64,000 bases of DNA from Erythrobacter sp. EC-HK427 (GCF_902498745.1 NZ_LR701479.1:872292-936291), one strand, 5' to 3'. Positions 29,921 to 38,699 are shown, numbered from the stretch's first letter. Numbers and translations are program-made. Notes: generated by a model from the letters alone, not told the origin.

Positions 29921-31789
29921 ATGAGCGGGATTGCGGCGATGTTCCGCGCCGATGGCGGGCCGGTCGATGCCGCCGTGCTGGAGGCTATGGCGGGGGCCAT
30001 GTCCTATCGCGGCCTGACGGGCAGAAGCGGGGGCGGAACCGCGATGCTCGCCCATGCCGGGGAAGTCGGCCCCGCGTCGCAAACCCGCTTCCACATTGCC
30101 TTTGACGGCTATCTGCTCAACGGGCCGGAGTTGCGACGCGAGCTGGCGGAGCGCGGAGTGCACCTGCCCGGCACCAGCGATGCCGAAACGGCGCTGCACG
30201 CCTTTTCGCAGTGGGATGAGGCGGCGCTGGCGCGGTTCGAAGGCGAATTCGCACTGGTGATCTGGGATGCGCAGGAGCACCGCCTCACCTGCGCGCGCGA
30301 CCATCTGGGCCTGCGCCCGCTGTGCTGGCATTGGGACGGAAGGCAGCTGCTGGTCGCCTCGGATATCGCTGCGATCATTGCGGCGATGCCCGAACACCCG
30401 CCGATCAATACCGGCTATATGGCAGAGCATCTCGCCAATTGCTGGTACACGCAGGATGAAACCGTGTGGCAAGGCGTCAACAAGCTGCGGCCCGCGCATT
30501 GGCTGGCGTTTGCACAGGGGGGCAGCACCCCCGCGATCCGCGAATATTGGACGCTGCCGACCGGGGTGACGATCCGCTATGCAAGCGATGCGGACTATGT
30601 AGAGCACTATCTCGCGCTGCTAGACGAAGTGGTGCGCGGCGCGGCCACCAGCGATGCGCCGGTTGCTGCCGAAGTCAGCGGCGGGCTCGATTCCTCGGCC
30701 ATTTTCGCGCTGGCAGCGAAGTCGCAGCAAGACGGCGCGCTGGCTGCGCCCGGCCTCCACGGTTTCGCCCTGCGCGGCCATCCGGGCGACTATTCGGACG
30801 AAATCGCCCATGCCCGCAGCGTTGCCGCGCATTGGGGGCATGGATTAACCGAATGCGCGCTGTTCGAACCATCGCTCGACTGGTTTTGTGAGCAAGGGCG
30901 CAACGATGCCACGCTGGCTTTTGCTCCCAATGCGGCAATGATGGCGGGCCTGCACGCAGCGATGGCAGAGGCGGGTGTGCGCGTCTGCCTCAACGGGCAT
31001 GGCGGCGATGTCTGGCTCAATGGCAGCAATGCGCAGTTCAACCAGACGCTGCGGCTGCGCGACTGGAGCGGGGCTGCACGCAGCCTGGCGGCTGACCGGC
31101 GCGATTTCGGTGCGGCCTATGCGCTGCGCAAGGGTGTGCGGCAGGGCTTGGGGCTGATTGCTCCGACAGCCGCCAAACGGGTGCTGCGCCGCATCGAAGC
31201 ACAAGCGCCGCACCCGCTCGAAACGCTGTTCTGGTTGAGCGAGGAAGCCAAGCAGGCGCTGGCGGAGCGGCGCGCGCGCTTTGAAGCGGAGCTGGAAGCC
31301 GCACCGGAACACGAGCGACACAAGCTGGCGCGGCTGAAGGAACCCTTCACCGTGCTCGTCAACGAAATCACCAATCTGATGGCCGCGAAACAGAGCATCG
31401 AATATCGCAGCCCGATGCAGTCGCGGCGCTTTGTCGAATTTTGCGCGGCGACGCCTGAACATCTGAAACGGCGCGGAAAGCTGCGCAAATGGCTCCACCG
31501 CGAGGCGATGCGCGGCATTCTGCCCGAAAGCGTGCGGATGCGCGGCGACAAGGCCTTTTTCGATTCCACCTTCCGCCGACTGCAAGGCGAAACCCGCGCC
31601 TACTGCTCGCAACACATGGCGGCCAAACCCTTCGCCGAACTGGTTCGCGCAGACGGCGTGGAGGCGCTCTTCAGGCAATTTTACGCCGCAGAAATTGACG
31701 CAGGGGCCATTTGGGAGCTATGGGGAGCGTTCTCCAGCGTAGCGTTTTGCCGCGATTTTGCGGCTCCAGAGCAGGAACAGGTGCAATGA
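29921..31789 (+). CDS. Lasso-cyclase-like asparagine synthetase homologue (C protein)
   Basis: A 622-residue homologue of asparagine synthetase B. The N-terminal class II glutaminase fold is kept, but the protein starts Met-Ser-Gly-Ile where active enzymes have Met-Cys-Gly-Ile, so the nucleophile Cys2 is missing and glutamine cannot be hydrolysed. The synthetase half keeps the ATP pyrophosphate loop SGGLDSS at about residues 253-259. This combination is typical of lasso-peptide macrolactam synthetases, which activate an Asp or Glu side chain as the AMP ester and close the ring with the core N-terminus. The stop codon overlaps the precursor gene by ATGA. Confidence 0.8.
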   Translation: MSGIAAMFRADGGPVDAAVLEAMAGAMSYRGLTGRSGGGTAMLAHAGEVGPASQTRFHIAFDGYLLNGPELRRELAERGVHLPGTSDAETALHAFSQWDEAALARFEGEFALVIWDAQEHRLTCARDHLGLRPLCWHWDGRQLLVASDIAAIIAAMPEHPPINTGYMAEHLANCWYTQDETVWQGVNKLRPAHWLAFAQGGSTPAIREYWTLPTGVTIRYASDADYVEHYLALLDEVVRGAATSDAPVAAEVSGGLDSSAIFALAAKSQQDGALAAPGLHGFALRGHPGDYSDEIAHARSVAAHWGHGLTECALFEPSLDWFCEQGRNDATLAFAPNAAMMAGLHAAMAEAGVRVCLNGHGGDVWLNGSNAQFNQTLRLRDWSGAARSLAADRRDFGAAYALRKGVRQGLGLIAPTAAKRVLRRIEAQAPHPLETLFWLSEEAKQALAERRARFEAELEAAPEHERHKLARLKEPFTVLVNEITNLMAAKQSIEYRSPMQSRRFVEFCAATPEHLKRRGKLRKWLHREAMRGILPESVRMRGDKAFFDSTFRRLQGETRAYCSQHMAAKPFAELVRADGVEALFRQFYAAEIDAGAIWELWGAFSSVAFCRDFAAPEQEQVQ

Positions 31790-31917
31790 AGCAACCCATG
31801 GCGAAAAAGGCCCGGTACGAGCGCCCCGTGCTCACCGTTTTCGGCAGCGTCCGCAACCTGACGGGTGGCAGCGGCGGCATGCTCAACGGCGACAGCACCT
31901 CGATGGATATGCTCTAG
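31786..31917 (+). CDS. Lasso-peptide-like RiPP precursor (A peptide)
   Basis: A 43-residue peptide, translationally coupled to the cyclase-like gene (ATGA). The leader carries YERPVLTVFG then SVRNLTG, matching the lasso leader pattern YxxPxLxxxG bound by PqqD-type proteins, with a Thr at the penultimate leader position (Thr26). Cutting after Gly27 gives the core GSGGMLNGDSTSMDML: Gly1 and Asp9 are ideally placed for a nine-residue isopeptide ring with a seven-residue tail. Ring, tail and cut site are inferred. An internal ATG at 31798 would give a shorter leader. Confidence 0.8.
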   Translation: MKQPMAKKARYERPVLTVFGSVRNLTGGSGGMLNGDSTSMDML

Positions 31918-31949
31918 GCTCTCTGGGTGCGGGCAAGAAAGCTGACAAG

Positions 31950-31976
31950 AGAGCGCCTGCGGGCGCTCTTTTTGTT
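31950..31976 (+). terminator. Rho-independent terminator/attenuator after the precursor gene
   Basis: An 8-bp stem (AGAGCGCC at 31950-31957, GGCGCTCT at 31962-31969) with a four-base loop is followed by a run of T (31969-31973) and GTTGG. It lies 33 bases after the precursor stop and before the methyltransferase gene. Partial read-through here would make the precursor mRNA more abundant than the tailoring-enzyme mRNA. Confidence 0.85.
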
Positions 31977-32023
31977 GGCCCGGTCTGTTCCTCGCACCGG
32001 CATTGTGCAAAGAACGCATCGCC

Positions 32024-32971
32024 ATGCCCTCGGTGCTCAACGAACATTACCGCTATCTTACGCTGGCAAAGCGCAACGCCGCCTATGCGCGTGCGCTGGG
32101 CGAGGTGGTGCAACCGGGCGACGTGGTGGCCGATCTGGGCAGCGGGTTCGGCATATTGGGCATGCTCGCACTGGAAGCCGGGGCAAAGCACTGTCACGGC
32201 ATAGACCAGACCGCCGCCATCGAAATCGCCCGCGAGACCATGCGGCGCGAAGGGCTGGCAGACCGCTTCACCGCCATGCGCGGCTCCACCTTCGAGACCG
32301 ATTTGCCCACGCCCGTAGACCTGCTGGTGTGCGACCATATCGGCTATTTCGGCTTCGATTACGGGATCATCGCGATGCTCGCCGATGCGCGCAAACGGAT
32401 GCTGAAAGCGGGCGGGCGGATCATGCCGCAAAGCATGGATATGCATATCGCGCTCGCCGAAAGCCCGTTCTTGCGCGACAAGGCGGCGCGCTGGGACGTG
32501 CCCGGAATGCCGCCTGCCTTTGGCTGGCTGCGCGAATATGAAGCCAATGCGATCCACTCGCACCGCTTTCCCGCAGAAGCGATGCTCAGCGGCCCTGCGA
32601 CCATCGCCACCGTCGATTTCCGCGAGGATGCCCCCGACCTCTTTACTTTCAAGGACACGCTGACCGCCACGCGCGACGGGGTGGTGGACGGGATTTGCGG
32701 CTTTTTCGCCGCGGCGCTCTGCGACACGGTCAGTATGACCAACAGCCCGTTTGCTGCCGACGCTATCGGGCGGGCCAATGCCTTTTTGCCATGCCGCACG
32801 CCCTTTGCCGTGCGCGCAGGCGATGCCATCGCGGTGAGCCTTTCGATCCGCCATGATCCGCGCATCGTCAACTGGACGATCACGCCTCCCGAAGGTGGAG
32901 AGAAGCAGGCAATGTCGACCTGGCATTCGCAGATCCTCTCCAGCGAAGGGCTGGGCATGGCCGGGGCATGA
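32024..32971 (+). CDS. PRMT-like SAM-dependent methyltransferase of the lasso-like locus
   Basis: A 315-residue class I methyltransferase. Motif I is VADLGSGFGILGMLALEAGA (from about residue 35), close to the protein arginine methyltransferase form. The C-terminal half is beta-rich, as in the PRMT barrel. The region equivalent to the PRMT double-E loop reads CDHIGYFGFDYG, with Asp104 and Asp112 where PRMTs have Glu, so arginine may not be the target. The ATG at 32024 is chosen over a TTG at 32003. Its stop overlaps the kinase-like gene (ATGA). It is a candidate tailoring enzyme for the precursor, but methylation of another substrate is possible. Confidence 0.72.
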   Translation: MPSVLNEHYRYLTLAKRNAAYARALGEVVQPGDVVADLGSGFGILGMLALEAGAKHCHGIDQTAAIEIARETMRREGLADRFTAMRGSTFETDLPTPVDLLVCDHIGYFGFDYGIIAMLADARKRMLKAGGRIMPQSMDMHIALAESPFLRDKAARWDVPGMPPAFGWLREYEANAIHSHRFPAEAMLSGPATIATVDFREDAPDLFTFKDTLTATRDGVVDGICGFFAAALCDTVSMTNSPFAADAIGRANAFLPCRTPFAVRAGDAIAVSLSIRHDPRIVNWTITPPEGGEKQAMSTWHSQILSSEGLGMAGA

Positions 32972-33813
32972 GCGACGGATACGCGCTGGCCGATGCGCGC
33001 GGGCAGGATGTGCTGGCGGCCCTGCCCTATGACCGCTGGATCGCGGCGAGCGGCGAAGTCATGGCAGAGTTCCACCGTGACCCGGCGGGCTTTCGCGTGC
33101 GCTTTCCCGGCAATGCCGACTTCGTGGTCGCGGCGGAGACGCTGGCGGTCCGCTGCGAACCCGTGCCCGGTACGGCGCGGGCCGATTGCGATACTCTGTG
33201 GCACAATGCGATTGTCCCGCTGCTCGACAATCATCGCGGCGCGGTCAGCCTCCACGGCGCGGCCTGCCTGATGGGCGACAAAGCCGTCGGTTTTGTCGGC
33301 GCATCGCGGCAGGGCAAGACGACGCTGGCCGCCGCCTGCGCGCTAGCGGGGCATCCGTTTCTGGCGGAGGATGCCATCCGGCTGGAAGGCAACGCCGCGC
33401 CTTACCGCGTGCTGCCGGCACGGCCGCTGCTGCGGCTGTTTGCGGATAGCGCGGCGCGGCTGTTGCCCGATGCTGGCGGCGCGCCGGAAGGCACGGACAA
33501 GCTAGACCTCGCCGCGTCGCACCGCTTACCGCACCACGCACACCCCGCCGGTCTGCGCGCGATTTACCTGCTGGGCGAGAATCGCGAAGGCCCGCCCGCC
33601 TTCACCCGCCTCGGCCAGCAGGCGGCGCTCGCCGAACTGATGCGCCATGCCTTTATCCTCGATATCGAGGACAAGCCGCGCCTCGCCGCGCATTTTGACC
33701 GGCTGGCGCGACTGGCGGGGACTGTGCCGATGATCCGCCTCGATTATCCGAGGCGATTTGATTGCCTAAGCAATGTCGTCGAACGGCTGGCGGAAGATGC
33801 GGCGAGCCGCTAG
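32968..33813 (+). CDS. HPr-kinase-like P-loop protein of the lasso-like locus
   Basis: A 281-residue protein with a fold like the catalytic domain of HPr kinase/phosphorylase. HGAACLMGDKAVGFVGASRQGKTT includes the P-loop at residues 111-119, and LAEDAIRLE is the downstream Asp motif. HprK-like enzymes occur in paeninodin-type lasso clusters, where the family member phosphorylates a Ser of the peptide. Here the core tail offers Ser10, Thr11 and Ser12 but no C-terminal Ser. The canonical P-loop GxxGxGK is changed to GASRQGK. The gene is coupled to the methyltransferase gene and followed by the PqqD-like gene after ten bases. Confidence 0.75.
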   Translation: MSDGYALADARGQDVLAALPYDRWIAASGEVMAEFHRDPAGFRVRFPGNADFVVAAETLAVRCEPVPGTARADCDTLWHNAIVPLLDNHRGAVSLHGAACLMGDKAVGFVGASRQGKTTLAAACALAGHPFLAEDAIRLEGNAAPYRVLPARPLLRLFADSAARLLPDAGGAPEGTDKLDLAASHRLPHHAHPAGLRAIYLLGENREGPPAFTRLGQQAALAELMRHAFILDIEDKPRLAAHFDRLARLAGTVPMIRLDYPRRFDCLSNVVERLAEDAASR

Positions 33814-33823
33814 AATACAGCGC

Positions 33824-34102
33824 ATGGCCGACACTCCAAGCATCGCCGTCAAGGACACGATCGTCGCCCGCGAAGTTGGCGGAGAAATGGTACTGCTCGA
33901 TCTCGAAGCGGGCACCTATTTCGGGCTCAACGCGGTAGGTGCGCGGATCTGGGCGGCGTTGGGAGAAGCACCGCAAACGCAGGCCGCCCTCACCACATTG
34001 ATTGCTGCCGAATTCGATGCGGAGGAGGCGGTGATCGCGCAGGATATCGCCGCGCTGCTTGCCGATTTGCAGACCAACGGGCTGGTAGACATCACCGCCT
34101 AG
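33824..34102 (+). CDS. PqqD-like RiPP recognition element protein (B1)
   Basis: A 92-residue PqqD-family protein: beta strands in EVGGEMVLLDLEAGTYFGLNAVG and a helical C-terminus (DIAALLADLQTNGLV) form the winged-helix RRE fold that binds the leader peptide. In lasso systems this B1 protein presents the leader to the B2 protease and cyclase. It matches the YxxPxLxxxG leader of the 43-residue precursor. It is the last gene of the methyltransferase-kinase-B1 set. Its last 11 bases overlap the 3' end of the convergent nucleotidyltransferase gene. Confidence 0.82.
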   Translation: MADTPSIAVKDTIVAREVGGEMVLLDLEAGTYFGLNAVGARIWAALGEAPQTQAALTTLIAAEFDAEEAVIAQDIAALLADLQTNGLVDITA

Positions 34103-35252
34103 GAACAAGCCGCCGCCACAGCGCGCTGCCGATCCTGCGCAAGCGCAAGGCGGTGAGCGGCCAGCGCGCCATGCCGGGATATTTGTCGCTGAGAAAGGCA
34201 CGACTGGGCAGCAGCGCGGCGCGCAGCACCTCCTTGCGCTGCGCCCAGCCATCCGCATTGGCCCAATTCGCGCGCAGATGCTCCCAGCCGTCCTTGTGGA
34301 AGACAAAGCGGTCGATCGCCCCGCCGTCACCCGCAGCCCGCAGCATCGCTAGAATTTGGGCTGGCACCGGGGCGGCGAAATCGTGCTGCGCTGCCTCTAT
34401 CGCTCGCAGAGCGACCAGAGCGGCCCCGCGCTCCATCGCCAGCTGCGCCAGCGCGCGCCACGCCTCCTCGTCAAAGGCATTCGCCTGCAACGCCGTGCCG
34501 TAAGACCATGCGAGGCGGCACGAACCGCGCCGGTACGCGCCTTCCACCAGATAACCCGATCGCGCGTGCAGCGCCTGGTTGAGCGCATCATTGAGGAACG
34601 TGCGCAGCGGATCGGTGGCGCGCGCCGTGGGCGAAAGGCGCGGCAGCGGCACCGCATGCGCCAGCGCTTCGGCGGGCGAAAACAGCGTTGCTGCCGCCGG
34701 AGCCGAGGCGCTATGCCAGTGCAGATCGAACTGGTGTGCAAAGCCGCTGGCTGTCTTGTCCAGCCAGATCTCCTGCATCGTGCCCGGCAGATCGAGTGTC
34801 AGCCCGAGCGACGCGAGCACATTGCGCGCCGCCGCCGCTTGCCCGGGCGTCACCAGCAGATCGCTATCCCCGCGCCGCCGCAGCGCGGGATCGGGATAGA
34901 CGCTGTAGGCGAGCGCGCTGCCCTTGGTCACCAGCACCTCAACGCCGCCCGCCGCCAGTGCATCGAGAACGCGGACGAGGCGCGCCTTGTGCGAGGCTTC
35001 CCACAGCGCCTGCAAGCGCGCTTCCTCCAGCAGCCGCGCGCGCAGAGCATCCGGCCAATCGGCGCAGCTGTTCCCCGCCTCGACAATCGCCAGCGCGCAG
35101 CCGTGAAAGGCAATGGCCTGCCAAGCAGCCTCGCTTTGGCCATCGTCCCAAGCGGGAAAGGGCCAAGGAGCCTCTCCCACCATTGCCCTCGCCAGAAAGC
35201 TGCGAAGCTCGGTCTCGCCGAAATCGTCAGTCACGGGCGCGCTTTGCTGCAT
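34092..35252 (-). CDS. Nucleotidyltransferase-fold protein (NTP_transf_5-like) beside the lasso-like locus
   Basis: A 386-residue protein with a nucleotidyltransferase core: [29 protein letters not shown] contains the GS and paired-Asp pattern (DSD) of the family, preceded by helices and followed by a His-rich strand (HQFDLHWH). Proteins of this type accompany many paeninodin-like lasso clusters, where their role is unclear. It lies on the opposite strand and converges on the PqqD-like gene with an 11-base overlap. The ATG at 35252 is preferred to a GTG one codon upstream. Confidence 0.75.
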   Translation of the reverse strand: MQQSAPVTDDFGETELRSFLARAMVGEAPWPFPAWDDGQSEAAWQAIAFHGCALAIVEAGNSCADWPDALRARLLEEARLQALWEASHKARLVRVLDALAAGGVEVLVTKGSALAYSVYPDPALRRRGDSDLLVTPGQAAAARNVLASLGLTLDLPGTMQEIWLDKTASGFAHQFDLHWHSASAPAAATLFSPAEALAHAVPLPRLSPTARATDPLRTFLNDALNQALHARSGYLVEGAYRRGSCRLAWSYGTALQANAFDEEAWRALAQLAMERGAALVALRAIEAAQHDFAAPVPAQILAMLRAAGDGGAIDRFVFHKDGWEHLRANWANADGWAQRKEVLRAALLPSRAFLSDKYPGMARWPLTALRLRRIGSALWRRLVPRR

Positions 35253-35346
35253 CACCCAACCGATTGCGCGCGCCGCCCTGCGCTGTCAAATCTCCGCATC
35301 GGGTAACCTTCCCAGATTGTGTTTGACCCTCCCCGCCCGCGCTGCG

Positions 35347-36246
35347 ATGGATTCGCCCATGGCGAGCCAAGCGCGCAAGGGCATTATTCTGGCAGGCGGG
35401 AGCGGGAAGCGGCTCTATCCGCTGACGCGCGGGCTCTCCAAACAGCTGATGCCGGTGTTCGACAAGCCGATGATTTACTATCCGCTCAGCACGCTTATGC
35501 TGGCGGGCATTCGCGACATCCTCGTCATCACGTCCCCCGAAGACCAGGCGCAATTCCGGGCGATGCTTGGCGACGGATCGGATTTCGGCGTGGCGCTCTC
35601 TTACGCCGTCCAGCCAAAGCCCGAGGGGCTGGCGCAGGCCTTCCATATCGGCGCGAATTTCGTCGCGGGCGAGCCGAGCGCGCTCGTTTTGGGGGACAAT
35701 ATTTTCTACGGCCACGGCCTTGCGGGATTGCTGCAAAATGCCTCGGCGCAAGCGGCGGGCGGCACGGTGTTCGCTTACCGTGTGAGCAATCCTTCCGCCT
35801 ATGGCGTGGTGGAGTTTGACGCAGAAGGACGCGCGCGTTCCATCGAGGAAAAGCCCGCCGCCCCGAAGTCTTCCTACGCGGTCACTGGCCTCTATTTCTA
35901 TGACGACACGGTGGTCGAGCGCGCCCGTGCGCTTGTGCCCAGCGCGCGCGGAGAGCTGGAAATTACCGATCTCAACCGCTCCTATCTGGCAGATGGGGCG
36001 CTGTCGTTGGAGATCATGGGGCGCGGTTTTGCCTGGCTCGACACCGGCACCCACGCCTCGCTGCTCGATGCCGCCAGCTATGTGCGGATTACCGAGGAGC
36101 GGCAGGGGCTGAAGATCTGCTGCCCCGAAGAAATCGCGTGGCGGCAGGGCTTTATCGACGATGCGCAATTGGAAGCGATTGCCGCACCGCTTCGCTCGTC
36201 GGGCTATGGCGAATATCTGCTGGCGCTGCTGGCCGAGGGGCGCTGA
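35347..36246 (+). CDS. rmlA: Glucose-1-phosphate thymidylyltransferase
   Basis: A 299-residue enzyme making dTDP-glucose, the first step to dTDP-L-rhamnose. The nucleotide-binding N-terminus is [18 protein letters not shown], followed by [21 protein letters not shown] and the sugar-site segment [10 protein letters not shown]. An ATG at 35359 is an equally plausible start, since the family usually begins just before GIILAGG. It is the first gene of the rmlACDB set and of the polysaccharide locus, and it diverges from the nucleotidyltransferase gene. Confidence 0.95.
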   Translation: MDSPMASQARKGIILAGGSGKRLYPLTRGLSKQLMPVFDKPMIYYPLSTLMLAGIRDILVITSPEDQAQFRAMLGDGSDFGVALSYAVQPKPEGLAQAFHIGANFVAGEPSALVLGDNIFYGHGLAGLLQNASAQAAGGTVFAYRVSNPSAYGVVEFDAEGRARSIEEKPAAPKSSYAVTGLYFYDDTVVERARALVPSARGELEITDLNRSYLADGALSLEIMGRGFAWLDTGTHASLLDAASYVRITEERQGLKICCPEEIAWRQGFIDDAQLEAIAAPLRSSGYGEYLLALLAEGR

Positions 36247-36248
36247 CA

Positions 36249-36794
36249 ATGCAGGTGATCCCGACCGCGCTGGACGGCCCGCTGATTATCGAGCCAAAAG
36301 TGCACGGCGATGATCGCGGGTTCTTACTCGAAAGCTGGAATGCGCAGGCCTTTTCAGAGGCCGGGCTCGATATCGCTTTCGTTCAGGACAACCATTCCCG
36401 CTCGGACAAGGGGGTGCTGCGCGGCCTGCATTTCCAGCAGCCGCAGCCGCAGGGCAAGCTGGTGCGCGTGGTCAGCGGCGCGGTGTTGGACGTGGCGGTT
36501 GATCTGCGGCGCTCTTCGGCGACATTCGGCCAATGGATCGGCGTGGAGCTTTCCGCGGCGAACAAGCGGATGCTGTGGGTGCCGCACGGCTTTGCGCATG
36601 GCTTCCTGACTTTGGCAGACGGCACCGATGTCCTCTACAAATGCGATGCGCCCTATGCGCCAGAGCATGAGCAGGTGCTTGCCTGGGATGATCCCGATCT
36701 CGGCATCGAATGGCCGCTCGAAGGGCTGGAGCCGCGCCTCTCCGACCGTGACCGCGCGGGCCGCGCGCTAACGGACACCGGGGGTTTCGCGTGA
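36249..36794 (+). CDS. rmlC: dTDP-4-dehydrorhamnose 3,5-epimerase
   Basis: A 181-residue cupin that epimerises dTDP-4-keto-6-deoxyglucose at C3 and C5. The signature LRGLHFQ with its catalytic His is in DKGVLRGLHFQQPQ, and HGFAHGFLTL holds a further conserved His. It begins three bases after the rmlA stop, and its end overlaps rmlD by ATGA-type coupling (rmlD starts four bases before its stop ends). Confidence 0.95.
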   Translation: MQVIPTALDGPLIIEPKVHGDDRGFLLESWNAQAFSEAGLDIAFVQDNHSRSDKGVLRGLHFQQPQPQGKLVRVVSGAVLDVAVDLRRSSATFGQWIGVELSAANKRMLWVPHGFAHGFLTLADGTDVLYKCDAPYAPEHEQVLAWDDPDLGIEWPLEGLEPRLSDRDRAGRALTDTGGFA

Positions 36795-37648
36795 AGGTTC
36801 TGGTTCTGGGGGCCACGGGTCAAGCCGGCAGCGCGCTCATGCAAACAGCGCCTGCCGGTGTGGAAGTGCAAGGCGCGGGCCGGGCCGAGTGCGACCTGAC
36901 GGACGAGGTCGCACTCGAAGCCTTCATCGCGGCACAGCAGCCCGACCTCATTATCAACGCCGCCGCCTACACCGCCGTTGATGCAGCCGAGAGCGATGCC
37001 GATACTTGCTATGCCATCAACCGCGATGCTGTTGGCAGCTTGGCTCATGCGATGAACAGGAGCGGGGGCAGGCTGGTGCACCTTTCTACCGACTATGTCT
37101 TCGATGGCCAATCAAGCCGCCCCTATCTGCCTGACGATCACCGGCACGCACTTGGTGTCTATGGCAAGTCGAAAGCGGCGGGCGAAGACGCGCTGGGCGC
37201 AGATGATCTCCTCATCCGCACATCATGGGTCTATTCCGCAGGCCACTCCAATTTCGTCACGACCATGCTGCGGCTGATGCGTGAGCGCGACGAAGTGCGC
37301 GTCGTTGCCGACCAGATCGGCGCGCCGACATGGGCGATGAGCCTCGCCAACACGATCTGGAAACTCGTTGAAGCGGGCGCGAGCGGCACCTTTCACCACT
37401 GCGACGCGGGCGTTGCCAGCTGGTACGATTTTGCCGTCGCCATTCAGGAGGAAGCGCGCGCGATGGGCCTGCTGGAGACAAGCGTGCCGATCATCCCGAT
37501 CCGCACGAGCGACTATCCCACTCCCGCCCCGCGCCCTGCATTTGCGCTGCTCGATTGTGCGAAAACCCGCGCCTTGCTCGGCGACGGGCACACGCATTGG
37601 CGCACGAACCTTTGGCATATGCTGCGCGCGGAGAAATACCGTGGCTAA
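36791..37648 (+). CDS. rmlD: dTDP-4-dehydrorhamnose reductase
   Basis: A 285-residue short-chain dehydrogenase/reductase completing dTDP-L-rhamnose. The NAD(P) loop is VLGATGQAGSAL, the early motif NAAAYTAVDAAE is characteristic, and the catalytic Ser/Thr-Tyr-Lys region reads LSTDYVFDG and YGKSKAAGE. It overlaps rmlC by four bases and rmlB by eight. Confidence 0.95.
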   Translation: MKVLVLGATGQAGSALMQTAPAGVEVQGAGRAECDLTDEVALEAFIAAQQPDLIINAAAYTAVDAAESDADTCYAINRDAVGSLAHAMNRSGGRLVHLSTDYVFDGQSSRPYLPDDHRHALGVYGKSKAAGEDALGADDLLIRTSWVYSAGHSNFVTTMLRLMRERDEVRVVADQIGAPTWAMSLANTIWKLVEAGASGTFHHCDAGVASWYDFAVAIQEEARAMGLLETSVPIIPIRTSDYPTPAPRPAFALLDCAKTRALLGDGHTHWRTNLWHMLRAEKYRG

Positions 37649-38699
37649 CCTTCTCGTCACCGGCGGCGCGGGGTTTATCGGCGGCAATTTCGTGCATTAC
37701 TGGTCGCGCGAGAAGCCCGGTGACACGATCATTGTGCTCGACGCGCTCACCTATGCGGGCAATGCTGCAACCATCGCCGGGGTGGAGCAGGCCGAGCTGG
37801 TGGTGGGCGACATTTGCGACACCGTGCTAGTCGAGAAACTGCTGCACGAGCGCGAAATCGACACGCTCGTCCATTTCGCCGCCGAAAGCCATGTCGACCG
37901 CTCGATCAGCGGCCCGGATGCTTTTATCGCCGCCAATATCGTGGGTACCCACTCGCTGCTCAAGGCCGCGCAGGCGGTGTGGCTGGATAGCGGTTCGGGC
38001 AAGCCGCACCGCTTCCACCATATCTCGACCGACGAGGTTTACGGCTCGCTCGGCCCCGATGATCCCGCCTTTTGCGAGACAACGCCCTACGCCCCCAATT
38101 CGCCCTATGCGGCGAGCAAGGCCGCGTCCGACCATTTGGTGCGCGCATGGCACCACACCTTCGGGCTGCAGGTGACGACCAGCAATTGCTCGAACAATTT
38201 CGGGCCGTATCAACATCCCGAAAAGCTAATCCCGTTGTTCTTGCTCAATGCGCTGCATGGCCGCGCGCTGCCGATCTATGGTGACGGGATGAATGTGCGC
38301 GACTGGCTTTTCGTCACCGACCATTGCCGCGCGCTGGCCGCTTGCCTTGAACGCGGCGTGCTAGGCGAAGTCTATGCTATCGGCGGCGGGGCGGAATTGC
38401 CTAATATGGCAGTAGTGGACGCGATTTGCGCGCTGGTGGATACGGCCTTTGCCGCAGACCCAACGCTCGCCGCGCGCTTCCCCGATGCGCCCGCAGCAAA
38501 AGGCCAGCCGACCGCTTCGCTCAAACGCTTTGTGGAAGACCGCAAGGGCCATGACCGGCGCTATGCCATCGACGCGCACAAGGCGGCAGCCGAACTCGGT
38601 TTCACCCCCGCCCACGGTTTCGAAAGCGCGCTGAGGCAGACTTTGCGGTGGTATCTGGCTAATGCAGGCTGGTGGCGGCCCTTGCTGCCAGAGGCCTAA
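37641..38699 (+). CDS. rmlB: dTDP-glucose 4,6-dehydratase
   Basis: A 352-residue extended SDR enzyme. The start is GTG at 37641, inside the rmlD end, with GGAG seven bases upstream; the translated NLLVTGGAGFIGGNFVHYW is the expected N-terminus. AESHVDRSI, STDEVYGSL and the catalytic YAASKAASDHLV are all present. It closes the rml set in the order A-C-D-B. The next gene lies on the other strand. Confidence 0.95.
   Translation: MANLLVTGGAGFIGGNFVHYWSREKPGDTIIVLDALTYAGNAATIAGVEQAELVVGDICDTVLVEKLLHEREIDTLVHFAAESHVDRSISGPDAFIAANIVGTHSLLKAAQAVWLDSGSGKPHRFHHISTDEVYGSLGPDDPAFCETTPYAPNSPYAASKAASDHLVRAWHHTFGLQVTTSNCSNNFGPYQHPEKLIPLFLLNALHGRALPIYGDGMNVRDWLFVTDHCRALAACLERGVLGEVYAIGGGAELPNMAVVDAICALVDTAFAADPTLAARFPDAPAAKGQPTASLKRFVEDRKGHDRRYAIDAHKAAAELGFTPAHGFESALRQTLRWYLANAGWWRPLLPEA

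Noticed and set aside
29921-31789. A genuine glutamine-dependent asparagine synthetase
   Set aside because: Residue 2 is Ser instead of the essential Cys, and the gene is coupled to a lasso-like precursor, so a cyclase role fits better.
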